Source: Rhizopus sp. PT2906
Taxonomy: Eukaryota > Mucoromycota > Mucoromycetes > Mucorales > Rhizopodaceae
Assembly: GCA_025529335.1 (NCBI GenBank)
Contig: JAMYHX010000006.1
Location: 62,001 to 126,000, forward strand
Direction of reading: 5' to 3'
DNA length: 64,000 nt
This document shows positions 35,391-46,870 of this stretch, in pieces (the first letter of the stretch is position 1; each line of letters begins with the position of its first letter). The notes beneath the pieces are model-generated. The model was not told the DNA's origin, did not search any database, and saw nothing but the letters and a program-made list of their open reading frames with translations. The translations under genes were made by a program, and so were the position numbers.

Positions 35391-36510
35391 TTAGACAGAA
35401 GCCAAGATAGGAGGTTCAACAAACTCCTTGGCAGCCTTAGCACCAGTGTCATCAGCAGCAGCGGCAGCACCACCGTGAAGGGCCAAGAGAGCAGAGACGT
35501 CAAATTTGGGAGCCTTGAGGATCTTGACCTTACGAATGTAGGTGTTTTGAAGAGGGTAGATACCTTGGCAAGCCTTTTCAATACGGACGGCAATAGCGTC
35601 TTGAGAAGCGTGAGAGGCAGAGCTGGTGATCTTGGCAACCAATTCCTTAAGATCGCAAGCAGAGGCTTCTTCAGTCATGATTTCAAACATCTTTTTACGG
35701 ATTTGACGGATTTGAGAAGCTTGAGCGTAGGTGGTCTTTTTGATCTGGTTACGGCGACGAGCAGTGAAAGAGATGGCAAAAAGACGAACCAAGTAACCAT
35801 CAGTGGTCTTGATGTCAACAAAGGCTTCAATGAGCGATTGCCACTTCTTGACCATGGAACGGAGTTTATCAGTGGTCATGTCCATACCGTAAAAGTTGGT
35901 AAGACAGTTCTTGCCTTGGATTTCGTCAACCTTGAGCTTGATCTTACGGAAGGCACGGCCTTCGTCCTTGGACAAATCACCAAGGGAGACTTCGACAACA
36001 CGACCGTTGAGAGAGTCGTTGGCGTTACGGAGACCTTGAGTACGGTTGACCAAGGTCTTACCGACTTGACGAACTTCGAACATGGAAGGAGCCTTGATGT
36101 CATACCAGTCCTTACGGGTGAAGGGGTCAACGCTAATGAATGAGTGTCAATAATATTGTACAAAATTAACGAAATCGCGCAAAAAGATTGGGTGGAGAAT
36201 GACGATTCTTCTCTCTCACTCTCTGTCTCTCATTGTTGTGTGTGTACGCTCCACTTGATCTGTCCTCATTCTCCCTTTCCCTTTATTCTTTAAGCTAATT
36301 TCGTTTTCGTGGAAGCATTACTTACACCTTCTTCTTCAGACCTTTCTTTCCTTTTGAAAGACGCCTATAATCATCACATTAGGATCTGTTGCAAAAAAAA
36401 TAAAAGTGTGTATATTCGAGCTTACTTGTTCTTGCCGACAGCTAGATGTATAAGATAGGATGGTTAATATTGAAGATGGATGGATTGATAGGTAGCCTTC
36501 ACTTACCCAT
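35391..36510 (-). CDS. RPS1: 40S ribosomal protein eS1 (S3a/Rps1)
   Basis: Four exons give exactly 266 residues: 36507-36510 (4 nt, ATGG), 36426-36441 (16 nt), 36326-36364 (39 nt) and 35391-36132 (742 nt). The N-terminus becomes [24 protein letters not shown], followed by the eS1 body (MFEVRQVGKTLVNRTQG, ISFTARRRNQIKKTTYAQ, QNTYIRKVKILKAPKFD). It is a small-subunit protein near the mRNA exit channel. Splitting the start into 4-nt and 16-nt coding exons means three introns fall within the first 60 coding bases, a common ribosomal-protein pattern that suggests intron-dependent expression. The start codon faces eS30 across 313 bp, so the two genes are probably co-regulated. Confidence 0.96.
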
Positions 36511-36823
36511 ATTATCGATTAAGAAGGAGGGGGATTTGAGGTTTGGGTTTGGTGTTCATAATCTATCTGTCTCTCTCTCTACATAGCCCTCACTTTGACT
36601 CTCCCGCCCCTCTTTCTCTCTCTCTCACACATTCCCGGCACACACACGATCTGTGAGCGGTCTACTGCTGAGAATTAAATATGACTCGGGTCAAAGGGTT
36701 AAAATGTACAAATCAATCGGACCAACAGCGGGTCGAACCGGGGTTCACGGTCGGATTCTGTTCTGGTATGAACTTGAGGGATGCATGGAGATGATTTAAC
36801 CTTCTCTTTTATTATCGTATAAT
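36511..36823. promoter_or_regulatory. Bidirectional ribosomal-protein promoter (eS1/eS30)
   Basis: These 313 bp separate two divergent ribosomal protein start codons. The eS1 side is rich in CT repeats (36570-36630). An AAAGGGTTAA block at 36693-36702 resembles a telobox (reverse TTAACCCTTT), an element reported in ribosomal-protein promoters of plants and some fungi. Its use here is inferred. 5' UTRs are unknown. Confidence 0.5.
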
Positions 36824-37077
36824 ATGGTAAGATGATAGCAGCATCGTATAACAACATCAACCAACATCCATCATCATCATAGGGTAAAGTACACGGTTCT
36901 TTGGCTCGTGCCGGTAAAGTCAAGTCTCAAACCCCCAAGGTTGCTAAGCAAGAAAAGAAGAAGCCCAAGACAGGTCGCGCAAAGAAGAGACAAATTTACA
37001 ACCGTCGTTTCGTCAATGTCACCACTCAAATCGGTGGTAAGCGCAGAATGAACCCTGCTCCCACTCAAGGTCCTTAA
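36824..37077 (+). CDS. RPS30: 40S ribosomal protein eS30
   Basis: The first coding exon is only the ATG (36824-36826), followed by a 56-nt intron (36827-36882) and a 195-nt exon. The product is 65 residues: GKVHGSLARAGKVKSQTPKV, a lysine-rich centre (KQEKKKPKTGRAKKR), and QIYNRRFVNV near the end, the full eS30 protein. It has no ubiquitin-like (FUBI) fusion as found in animals, in line with fungal genes. It is very basic and lies in the 40S subunit near the decoding site. It is divergent to eS1. Confidence 0.96.
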
Positions 37078-39293
37078 ATGCACCTCAACGTTGAAAGCAA
37101 CAACACCAGTATACAACGATCGTTTTGTTGAATAAAATGTATCTTGTGTAAATTACATGTGGAATGTGAAATGATCAGCTGCGGCGTCGTAATGACGAGC
37201 ATGCATTTTGTGTCAATATGGATGAGTAGTCACCGAGGGGAAAAAGAGGGAGAGAGAGATGAGAAAGGTAGCCTTGTTAAAGACTGCTGCGTCTTTTTAG
37301 GTTGTAGTATAAACGATCCACTGAAAACAATGTTGATACACAGCCGCATTGACAGTAAGGAAAACAACAACACTTTTAGAAACTCGTATTGCTCTCAATT
37401 AACTTTTAAGGTCAAGAATGTTATTGCTGAGCTTAGCAAAGAGATTATCGTCAATATGTAGTGGCATTTTTTTTTTTTTGCCTTTGACATAATTAAAGGG
37501 CAAATTGCCAAGTAGTGCGCCTAAATAAGGCTATGTGTTCGCTTCTAGTTTTTATTGGTTAAATCAGAAAGAGTAAATGATCCTTTCTTGATCTAGTGTT
37601 ATTCTAACTATAAAGTTTTAGATAGTCCTGTGATCTCCTTGTGGTATCCAAAGTTGGTTAGTATGCTACTCAAAGTGGATGATCAACCAATAGAAAAACA
37701 GGATGATCAGCTCCTTACTTAACAAATGAACTTGAGCCTTGGCAAGACTACACATGAACCCTTTGAATGTAAACAATAATTGACGATAGAATGCAAGCCA
37801 TTCAAAAGACAATTTTAATGAAGTCACAGTAGGTTTTACAACGCCTTTGGAACAGACCAAGGTTGAGTAAATGTTGTGACATGAAATACAAATGCAAACC
37901 AAGGTGTAACGTTGATTCCAGGTGGCGTTTTTTGAGCTTTTTAGCTGTGTTACCCTTAAAGCAGGGCGTTTCTACAGACACACACATATTCACACCCACA
38001 TTTAAGCAGAAAAAAGGTATTTTTAGGAGATCGAAAGACTACATAAAGTCTCATGCTAATAACGCATACGCATACATAATTTTTTTTTTTTTTTTTTTTA
38101 CTTTTGAAAGGGGAAAAAAGGAAGAGAGCGGTAACTATGCATATCCTACATTTGTTACTCAACAAATAAAACAGAATACTTAAAAGTCTGGATTTATGTT
38201 ATTTGGCTAAAGAGGCTTCTAGAACTATATAGCATGGCGTTTTTGAATAGCTCAAATCACAAGTGGACGATTGTTTCTAAAATAGAATGACAGGCAGCCA
38301 TTGTCCATACAAAAAAAGACGCCCCTCCTCTTTTATATCCCCTCCTTCACATGCATTGTTTAAATAAAGAAAGGATGATGAAAGCGATCTTGATTACTTA
38401 GGGAGATGTATGTTAATCACTACGTGATAAATCAACATATAATTAGACAGAAGAATAGATCGTTCCCCTTTTATCTGCTTGAAGGGTCCATATACTAGTT
38501 TTATTAATTTGAAGTCAATCAGAAATGATTGGGCTGTGATTAAATTGATTTGAAACACTTCTTATCGAGCCGAAAATAAGAAAAATGCATTCAAACGATA
38601 AAAAGAGATGAATAAGAAACAAAGCATGCAAGAAGAGTGAACAAAAGATAGAAAAAGACAAAGGATATGAAACAGAAGAAATAAAGTAAAGAAAAAGAAA
38701 AGAGGTAAAGAAGAAAGTCAGCATGTCCACCTCAAAGTTGAAAATACGGAGAAAGAAGAAGAATAAAGAGAAAGGAGTGGGGGATTGGGGGGAGCTGCGA
38801 ATGCTTTACGTATGGTTAAGCATAGCAATTAATTTGACAGGTCTAAGGGGAATAAAGAGTACAATTAAATAAGAGATCTACAGTTCTAAGAAGGTGATAC
38901 ATATATATATATTTATATATATAAGTATATGTTTATATTTATATAATGGAACATCATAATGAAACAAGGTTTATCACAACGCATTGTTACATGGATCTAC
39001 TATCATCTTATTGACGATTCACCGCGCGATTATCATATATTCGACCATGCCCCCATCCTCCTTCTTGATCGTCTCCTCAAAATGAGTTATAAAAACCATG
39101 ACTAGCTTCTCTCTATTCTTTTCTTCCCCCTTAAAATCCACTGTCAATAAAAAAGGGTCAGAAAGAAAGAAAGCAACAATTTTACTCTTTTTCTTTTCAT
39201 TCCTTCACACTTCTTTTTTTTTTTTTTTACTCTTATATACTTTCTATACCCCCTTCCATTCCTTTTTTAAACTTTAGAATTTATCCATCATAA
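37078..39293. other. 2.2-kb intergenic region with a polypurine tract
   Basis: No gene is supported. From about 38560 to 38800 the plus strand is strongly purine-rich (AAAGA/GAAGA repeats). From about 39110 to 39290 it is strongly pyrimidine-rich, ending just before the IQ-protein ATG. A TA-rich run (38905-38945) and a T-run (38080-38099) are also present. Short open frames are AT-biased and unconvincing. Confidence 0.45.
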
Positions 39294-41083
39294 ATGTACA
39301 CAATCTATCAACAAGATTTATATTTATTTCAAACAGAGGTAAATATTTGTTTGAATAAAAAAAGAAGAGAGAAAGAGATGAGAAAAAGGTTTGACATTAT
39401 ATCTGTACGCATCCATATACATTCACACACCCTGAATTATAATAATCTTACTTGCTTAAAAATACCCCCTTAAATCTTGATTTATTTTAAACTTTTTATA
39501 GCCGCACTTCTCTCTTTCTTTCTTTCTCTTTTTCTCTCTTTCTTCATTATCATCAAAAAAACAAAATACTTATCTAAATTGTATCATCAACAGAGTCTAT
39601 ACTACCAAGATTCCGACGAAGAGGAACCTATTCTTGTCACCCAGAATTTGGACCAAGATCAATATGAATATGAATTCCCGCCCAAGTCTTATTTGGAAGC
39701 TCTAAGTTACTTGGATGAAGGAGATAACAAATATTCATTTTTTGATCCATCTTCATTTACTGTCACGGCATTATTATCGGTTGATCAAGATCATATGTCA
39801 TGGCATGAGACAACAATTGTGGACGATGGCAGGCTATCACCACTTCAATTGCCCGCACAAAGACCACGCGAGCTGTCTTGTGAATCTGCTTCTACTGTCA
39901 AGCAATTACCTGTACGTCCATCCTTCTTTTTGGCAAACCAAGTGACACAAGCTAGATCAAATTCAGGTAGTATTTGCTTGTTTGTTTATATAATTTGATT
40001 GCTTACTTGTTTGTACATACAGAACAAGATATGGATATATTCTGCAGCGAATCTGTACCTGTCATGGACTTTGATAGTTCCACCATGACAGATACACTCA
40101 AAACAAATGAATCAAGAACCGTTCTTGTACGCTTAAATAGGAACAAGTATAATGCACCCATTACGATCATACAACAACACTATACTGAAAACATGAGCGA
40201 TGAAGGCTATGACGATAACGAAAAGGATGAAGAATTAGAATCCGATTGTCAGTTTTACTCCATATTACAAGATGATGAAGAATTAATTCGTGATAAAGCC
40301 GCAATTAAAATCCAATCTTTATGGCGTGGCTATAACACTCGTCGTAATATGAATCAGCCCAAGATGCTTTTCCATATTGCTGCATTGTGTGATACGATCA
40401 ATCGTCGACAATATGAAAATAAAGTCAATCAATTGGAAAACAGATTGAAACAACTGGAACAACGATTGGAACAAGAGACTGCTATGAGAAGAGCATTTGA
40501 AAACACAGTAGAAGATATGACAGTATTGATTGATCAGCAGCAGAAGGTGTTGTATGATAGATTAGAAGAAGAAGTGTCTTTACGCCAGACGTATGAGTTG
40601 AAAATGAACGAAGCACTCGATCAAACACAAGCATTAGAGTATTGCTTAAAGAAGGAAGTGACCGCAAGGACCAAGATGGAAGATATGTTGACTCGTATCC
40701 TGGATCAAATGCATGAAACTGAAACGGCTAGACTGCAGCAGACTCAACAGGACGCCGAGGAACGAAGATTGATCCAGTCAAAGCTTGATCAAGCCTTGAA
40801 TGAAATCTCTCAATTAAAAAAAATGAACATGTCGACCAGAAAAGATCCAGTCAAAAAGACTTCCAATGCTATATCTGTTGCCAAGGCAACAAAGACACCT
40901 ATTGGTCGTCACCTCTCATCTGCCACAGCAACAGGAAAGAATTCACCAGTCATGACTACTGAAAGACCTTCTGTTGTTCCCTCAAATAGACGCAGCACTA
41001 CTACTAATACTAATACTAATACTAATACTACTAATAACACTACACTTAATTCAACTAAAAAGACACTACTGCTTCGAAAATAG
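39294..41083 (+). CDS. IQ-motif coiled-coil protein, lineage-type
   Basis: Three exons (introns 39339-39593 and 39967-40022) encode 492 residues. The first exon is 15 codons. The N-terminal 170 residues are acidic (YYQDSDEEEPILV). A single IQ motif (KAAIKIQSLWRGYNTRRNM, about residues 275-293) is expected to bind calmodulin or a myosin-light-chain-like protein. A continuous coiled coil follows (residues about 315-440, for example NKVNQLENRLKQLEQRLEQE), then a basic Ser/Thr/Asn tail with a TNTNTNT stretch from a triplet-type repeat near 41007. The first intron, 255 nt, is several times longer than others here. I recognise no named orthologue; a cytoskeletal or polarity role is plausible from architecture only. 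Confidence 0.78.
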
Positions 41084-41481
41084 ATCACCCTCCCTTCTCT
41101 CTCTCTTCCTTTCATTTCTCCTTTTACTTTGTATAACCACATGGTATACCTTTTCTTACAATTACTTAATCATTTGGCATGTATACATACTTTCATTTTT
41201 GCTGTTGTTTTTGCTTGCATTTCACTCAAAAAGTTTTTTTTTTTTAATCCTTTTCCTAATATCCAAAAAAAAAAAGAAATTGATTGATTGAATTCAATCA
41301 TTCTTTTGTAATAAACGCACGCCCCCCAACTGTCGCTCTTTTCATTGTTACAGATCCCTTTTTCGGTCTTATGATTGTCGCATTGGTCGTACAGTTATGC
41401 TAGTTACTGATCGGGTAATCACTAAGGTTACTTCATTTGGTATAAACAACACTCAAGCTGCAGGAGTTTATTAATAAGGAG
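41084..41481. other. Intergenic region between convergent genes
   Basis: It holds the 3' ends of the IQ protein gene and the CSN8 gene. It is T-rich, with AATAAA-like signals on both strands (AATAAA within 41310-41316 on the plus strand). No gene is seen. Confidence 0.4.
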
Positions 41482-42286
41482 TTAAAACTTTTCGAGTTGA
41501 ATCAAAATATCTGCTAATCTAGAATATTGATTCTCATTTGCTATCTTTGGAACTGATATTGAAACTAAGAAAGGTTATTGTTTTGCTTGTTTGTTTACAT
41601 TTCTTTTTACTTACCTTGCTTTACTGGATAAACCATATTCCCTTCACATTTCCATCCCCTGTTTGTTAATTCTATGCCATATTTGTTTATTTGCTGTTGA
41701 CAAACATTTCATTTCAATTACCTGTAATAAGCTCGTTTCCTTGTACCCCAAACAGGTTACTCACTTGGCTTAGGTCAATTGAACTATAGACCTTGGGTAT
41801 CCACGACAACACTTCATTCCTTAGCTTCTCTTTTATCCTTGTCACCAATATTTGCATCCATTCTGTCCACCCAAAAGAATTCATTTGTTTATATGCTTCT
41901 GGATATGACTTATTTATCAAGGCTGCAATCACTCTCCAAATAGCTTCAATTTGTTCTGTATTTATATTACGCTTCTTTATACGTTTTCTAATATATCGTG
42001 CAGCTTGGCTTTATAAACAAAAAAAGTTAGTCATAAGTTTATATAGCCACAGTGTACAGTTTACAAGTCATTGATTAACACGCTACTTGCCAAGTAAATG
42101 GGATACACCACCTGCAAGTCAACATTTACATTTATAACGCTCTACGGTATTACACATCAATAACATGATTTGTATTTTTTGTTTTGTTTTTTTTTTTTTT
42201 TTGTTTACTTGAATCTCGAGCTGTTGGCAATATTCAAACAAGTCAATGTGTTTTTGTTCGTTAATGAGCACTGCAATAGAGTCCAT
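41482..42286 (-). CDS. CSN8: COP9 signalosome subunit 8 (CSN8)
   Basis: I assembled this from small exons on the minus strand. The start MDSIAVLINEQKHIDLFEYC is at 42284-42286. Next come VYPIYLAS, QAARYIRKRIKKRN, an IEAIWRVIAALINKSYPEAYK block, and SFGWTEWMQILVTRIKEKL. The PCI-like winged-helix part is SWIPKVYSSIDLSQVSNLFG, then ELTNRGWKCEGNMVYPVKQ, and the last exon ends SRLADILIQLEKF with TAA at 41482-41484. The order and spacing match CSN8 and PSMD8-related PCI proteins, and the terminal LxxLxxYxxxLE-type helix fits CSN8. The complex removes NEDD8 from cullins. Splice sites were inferred by frame. It diverges from the propeller gene with 272 bp between starts. Confidence 0.75.
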
Positions 42287-42558
42287 ACTTGAAAAAAGAA
42301 AAAGAGAAAAAAGGTGTTTCCGCGTCTGCAACGCATTAAAACAAGTCACAGCTTCTTGTATCTGTGTACTTTTGTGTGTGTGCATCAACGGGAATTTTAT
42401 TAAAATGGCTGAACCAAGAAGGGCCATAAAAGAGAAACTTACATACTGAGAGGGCAGTTTGGTTTCCAACAAAAAAAAAAAGAGGCATATATCATTTTTA
42501 TCTACACATTTGCTTTCTTTTTTTTCTTTTCTCTTTTTACTTTTTTTTGCTTTAAAGA

Positions 42559-44257
42559 ATGAAGAAGCAAATAATTTTCCTATTCACGCTCTCTCTGCTT
42601 TTTGCATTGACTTTTGCTAAAAAGAGCACCAAACACAAGAAGAGCTCAAGCAAAAAGAGTGCCAAAAAACCCGAAGGATCTCTTGAATTCAGTGCTGCTG
42701 CTGGTGTGATTATACCAGACGCTAGTTCCGAAAACCCAATTATCCTGTCCAATGCTGAAGATCAACCACTATGTAAACCAGACGTACCGACCACTCCTGT
42801 CAAAGAACTCAAGGTGATGCCTGGTTATGATTTTTTTGTGCTGACAAACAAGATTGAGTATCCTCGAAAACTGCTCATGGACCGAACGAATCATCTCTTG
42901 GTTGTATCGCCTGAACGCGGTCTGTACTCTATTCGTATGGACAAGTGTGGTAATTCAGACATTCTGCAAATCTTGGATGGTACATTGTATGACGAAAGGC
43001 TCGGAACGGGTGTTGCCATCTATGGTCAACATATTTTTGTGGCAACTGAGACCTCGATCTACCGATTTCCTTATAATGATGGTCAGCATTCTCCTTTGGC
43101 TGATGGTGTCAAGGTGATGTCAAATTTGAATCCGCTTAAATCAACCGAGGCGCCTGATATTGTCATTGATGTACATGGATCCGCATTCATTCCTCGCTCG
43201 ATGACTGATATAGATGACAAGGTCGGATCGACACATGCAGTGATCAAAAAGTTTAATTTCCGTGATATACCAGAAAAAGGTTATGACTTTGATCTCGATG
43301 GTGAGTTCTTTGCGTTCGGTACAAACACTCAAGGTTTACTCGGATTTGATGTTCAATCCCAACTTTGGGGTCTCAATGGACTTCCCAAAGATATAAAGAG
43401 AATCGACGTTCATCCTGACCAAGGTACACATTCTTTACTTGGACGAATCCTTATGTTAACTTTTATATGTAACAGATCTTTCCGTCTCTGGTCTTGCAGA
43501 GGAATTAAACAAGTATGCAGGTCCTGGAAATAACTATGGTTTCCCTTACTGCTACACAGAATACAGTCTAGAAAAAATATCCGAACTCTCTAGAGGCCGT
43601 GGCGGACAATGGGGTAATCCTGTCTTCTTGAACGAGTCATTTGCTCTTGATGCTTATTGTCTTGATGAAACAAGCAACCGTGTTCCCGAAGTTCCCTTAC
43701 CTCCAAAATCATATGCTTCCAATGTTCATTTTTACAGTGGCACGTTCTGCTCTGTCGGCGATCTGGCGACCTTGGGCACCTCGGTTGGCCTTCCCTGTAA
43801 TTGGACAAATACTCCCATCATTGCCAATCATGGATTCGATAATCAACCAGAAGGACACAGTGTGGTCCATATTCCATTCAATGATCTCGGACATAAACCT
43901 CGTCTTGATTTGGATGTAGATGTTATTTTGGAGGCATCAGAGCCTTGTGGTGAAGGTAAATGTTTCGCTCCTTATGGATTAGCCGTGGATCAATATGGTC
44001 GCTTGTATATCAGTAGTGACGAGACAAACGAGATTGTCGTTGTTACTCGTTATTTCAGCGAAACAGCTGCTCGAGAATTTACAGATAAAGTAGATGCTAT
44101 GGAAGATGCTATGGAAGATTCCAAAGAACAGGGTGATGATGATGAAAAGAGTGATAATGATGACAAGAACGATAAAGATGACGACAGAAGTAGCAAAGAC
44201 GATTATAAGAGTAATAACAAGCATCGTAAAAGTGAAGCGAAAAAACCGCGATTATGA
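42559..44257 (+). CDS. Secreted L-sorbosone dehydrogenase-like six-bladed propeller
   Basis: Two exons (intron 43424-43475) encode 548 residues. A signal peptide (IIFLFTLSLLFALTFA) precedes a Lys/Ser-rich stretch (STKHKKSSSKKSAKK). The body reads as a six-bladed beta-propeller of the soluble PQQ glucose/sorbosone dehydrogenase type (ERGLYSIRMDKCGN, LGTGVAIYGQHIFVATE, GPGNNYGFPYCYTEY, FAPYGLAVDQYGRLYISSDE). Cysteines at CLDETS, TFCSVGD, LPCNW and EPCGEGKC may form disulfides. The C-terminus is an Asp/Glu/Lys-rich charged tail (DDDEKSDNDDKNDKDDD), which is unusual for a secreted enzyme. Substrate and PQQ use are not shown by the sequence. It converges with the FAS1 gene (99 bp). Confidence 0.82.
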
Positions 44258-44356
44258 ATGAACAAGTTTCAAACATATAAAAAATCATAGACACAATGTA
44301 GACAAATAAAGCGTGACATTTTATATAAAATGCTCTTACAAAAACATGTTTTTTTT

Positions 44357-46870
44357 TTAAAATATCGGCCTGTAACCCAACCTTCTTCTATTGTATACCT
44401 TGTATCCAAAGAAGCCGCATACTGAAATTGTTCCACCAATTAAAGCAATCATGAGCAAGATGACAAACAGTGACCAGAGGAAAGGTAGGCCAAAGATACC
44501 TCTTCGTACGGGCATCAGAACATTGTCAATTAAGATGATGCCTCCATTGGCGGATGTACGTCCAAATCCTAGAATCTGAGCTTGTTGATCACTATCCTTC
44601 ACTTGAACCATCCATTCTCCCTTTTCAGTTTGCTGCACTATCACTCGATCTGCCAATGAGAGCAAGGTGGGATATTCAAAGGACAGCAGCTTTTTTAGTT
44701 TAGTCACAGTGCTCGATTCATGACTTGTCCATTCGTCCTGCCAGGTCGCAGATACTATGTGCATTTTAGCTATGCGTTCCAGCTGGTAAGGATCTTCCAG
44801 TAAGGCTTGAACATCTAATCGAGTGAATGCCTTGTCTGTAGGTGCAAGTATGATCGTGTTATCTTGCTGGGTTAGGTTGAGTAGTTCTGCCTTCTCCAAG
44901 ATGGTCATCAACGTGTTGGCCTCAATGCCTACCAGGACCTGCTGATTGGTAATCTGCACATCACTTGGGATTTGAACCTTTGAAATCTTGTGTATGACTC
45001 CATTGGATACCAACATATTTGGTTTATTCACAATCGCTGCTGTCGAACTATCATCTGGTCTGCCAACATGAATAACCTGATCGTCTGGGCTGATACGTAA
45101 TGTGGAATTGGCCAAGGTGCTTACTTCGTGCGTCTTGCTTTTCATATCTTCTTCATACAGTAACTTCTTGGCCGCGTGGTATCTCAAAACAGACTGAAGT
45201 TGGGGTTTGGCGCTAAAATGAACGAGGTATTTGGCCACAAGACCAAGCTCTTTAAATGCATCATTGGTCGGAGCAAACAAGGTAATGCCTGGTGTACTCT
45301 TGATCTCTTCTACTACTTCGGATACATAAAGGGTGGCGATAAAGGTGGATGAGTCTAGATCAACTACGAGTCTTGATAAAAAGTCTCCAGGTAACGTCAG
45401 AGGCTCGGATACTTTATAGATAATACTGTTTTGAATACTGACTATTTGTTTGTGTTGTCGATAAAGGGTAAATAGGTTATTGCATACTTTATATCTGTGT
45501 ACTTACCGGGATCACCCAGAGATCGAGCATGATCAAACAAGATGGATGGCTTTTTCTTTCCATCATTTTCAGTATATACAGGCAGTCTTTGGTGCTTGCC
45601 TCCTAATTCAGCTGATTTGAATTCTGTCAATAATAACTTTTTATCAACCAAGGTATCTTGTGACCAGAGGCCTTGAATAACATGATACTCTAGCCAAGAT
45701 GCAGTAGGAAGAGGTGGGAGAGGTATATCGTCTTCAGGCGGTATCAAAAAAGTATAGTTTGTGTCCGTTTGGTCAATATAATGCGAGAGATTATAATTGT
45801 CAAAGAGTTGTACCATGTTTGTAGCATTTAAGCCGTACAGGTATTTCCTTGTGTTGAATATCAGTGATGTTGGTTTGAATATGTCGTCTATTTGATGAAT
45901 GACACCTATGTTCTATATGTATTGGCAATAGTTCATACAACACACTTTTGACTTACCATTGGCAGCTAATATATCAGACTGTGTAATAGCAAGATCATTG
46001 ACGGATGCTTCTCCTTTCTTAGTTGAAGTGATGGTTAAAGAGTCACCGGTAATGGACTTGTCTAGTGAATTATATTATTAATCTGAATTATATCGCATAA
46101 TAACTTACATGTCGTTTTCCCTGAAGTAAATTCGTCTAAATAGATGGCTTTATCTATGATTGCATATTTTAAAAATAAGGACAGGTCTGTTTTGCCATGT
46201 TTAGACATCAAGTAAGTCGTCTCTATGTCATTGTAATAGCCCAAGGGCTCCTTTTTCGTTGAAACAAATATCGTGAATGGCGTCTTTTCTTTCAATAATT
46301 GAATGATATCCGCTTTTTGCATGAGTTCATCAAGAGCGGGGTTTATGTCTCTTATGCTATCTCCTATTATCGGATATTATTAACCTCTCTCTCTCTTATT
46401 GGCTTTCTTTTACCTAAAAGCTTTGGTAATTCCAATACGCTGTCTATAGCATGAATATAGGTATAATTATTCACTTGAATGTTTGTTTCTATCAGTTTGG
46501 CCTGATTTACGTAAACCTTGTGCCCTTTTACTGTCATTTTTATGCGTTGTGCATCGGAGCCTAAATAGCCGTCATACAGTGTCTCCTTTAGCTGACCATG
46601 ATAAAAGTCAGTGGATGATATGCCTTTGCCTTTTAGAACATGATAAAGCATTGACTCACGGCTGACGGCAGTATCCGGAATTTTCTCAAATGCGGCATTC
46701 ACTGGAGCAAAGAATGTACCTGACTCGAGCTCGTTCATCATGGGCACAAGTTCAAGTTTTTGTAAATGAGATACTAGTTTTTCAAATCGTTCATCCTTTG
46801 ATAAGACATCAATGATAGTTTGATATGCAATGACTGAATGTAAGCACAGTAAGATGATGAGTGCTTTCAT
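44357..46870 (-). CDS. Multi-FAS1 (fasciclin) type I membrane protein
   Basis: Five exons encode about 770 residues. A signal peptide (MKALIILLCLHSVIA) is followed by four FAS1-like repeats: FFAPVNAAFEKIP, TIFVSTKKE, TFLIPPEDD with YHVIQGLW, and ITLFAPTNDAFKELG with AAIVNKPNMLVSNGVIHKI. A last repeat has IILAPTDKAFTRLD and GIILIDNVLMPV. Near the C-terminus lies one transmembrane helix (LFVILLMIALIGGTISVCGFFGY) with a short basic cytosolic tail (KVYNRRRLGYRPIF). The first repeats are diverged, so the count of four to five is approximate. FAS1 proteins mediate cell-surface adhesion. The nearest fungal model is a vacuolar or cell-surface fasciclin such as yeast Nfg1-type or S. pombe Fsc1, which is implied in autophagosome fusion. 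The ATG is at 46868-46870. Confidence 0.85.

Noticed and set aside
35475..36143. 222-codon frame antisense to eS1
   Set aside because: It is the shadow of a highly biased ribosomal protein gene.
36715..36760. tRNA-like GGTTCACGG sequence upstream of eS30
   Set aside because: No cloverleaf could be built around it and no matching acceptor stem is seen.
37144..37461. 105-codon plus-strand frame after eS30
   Set aside because: It opens with TTG, overlaps the eS30 3' UTR and resembles no protein.
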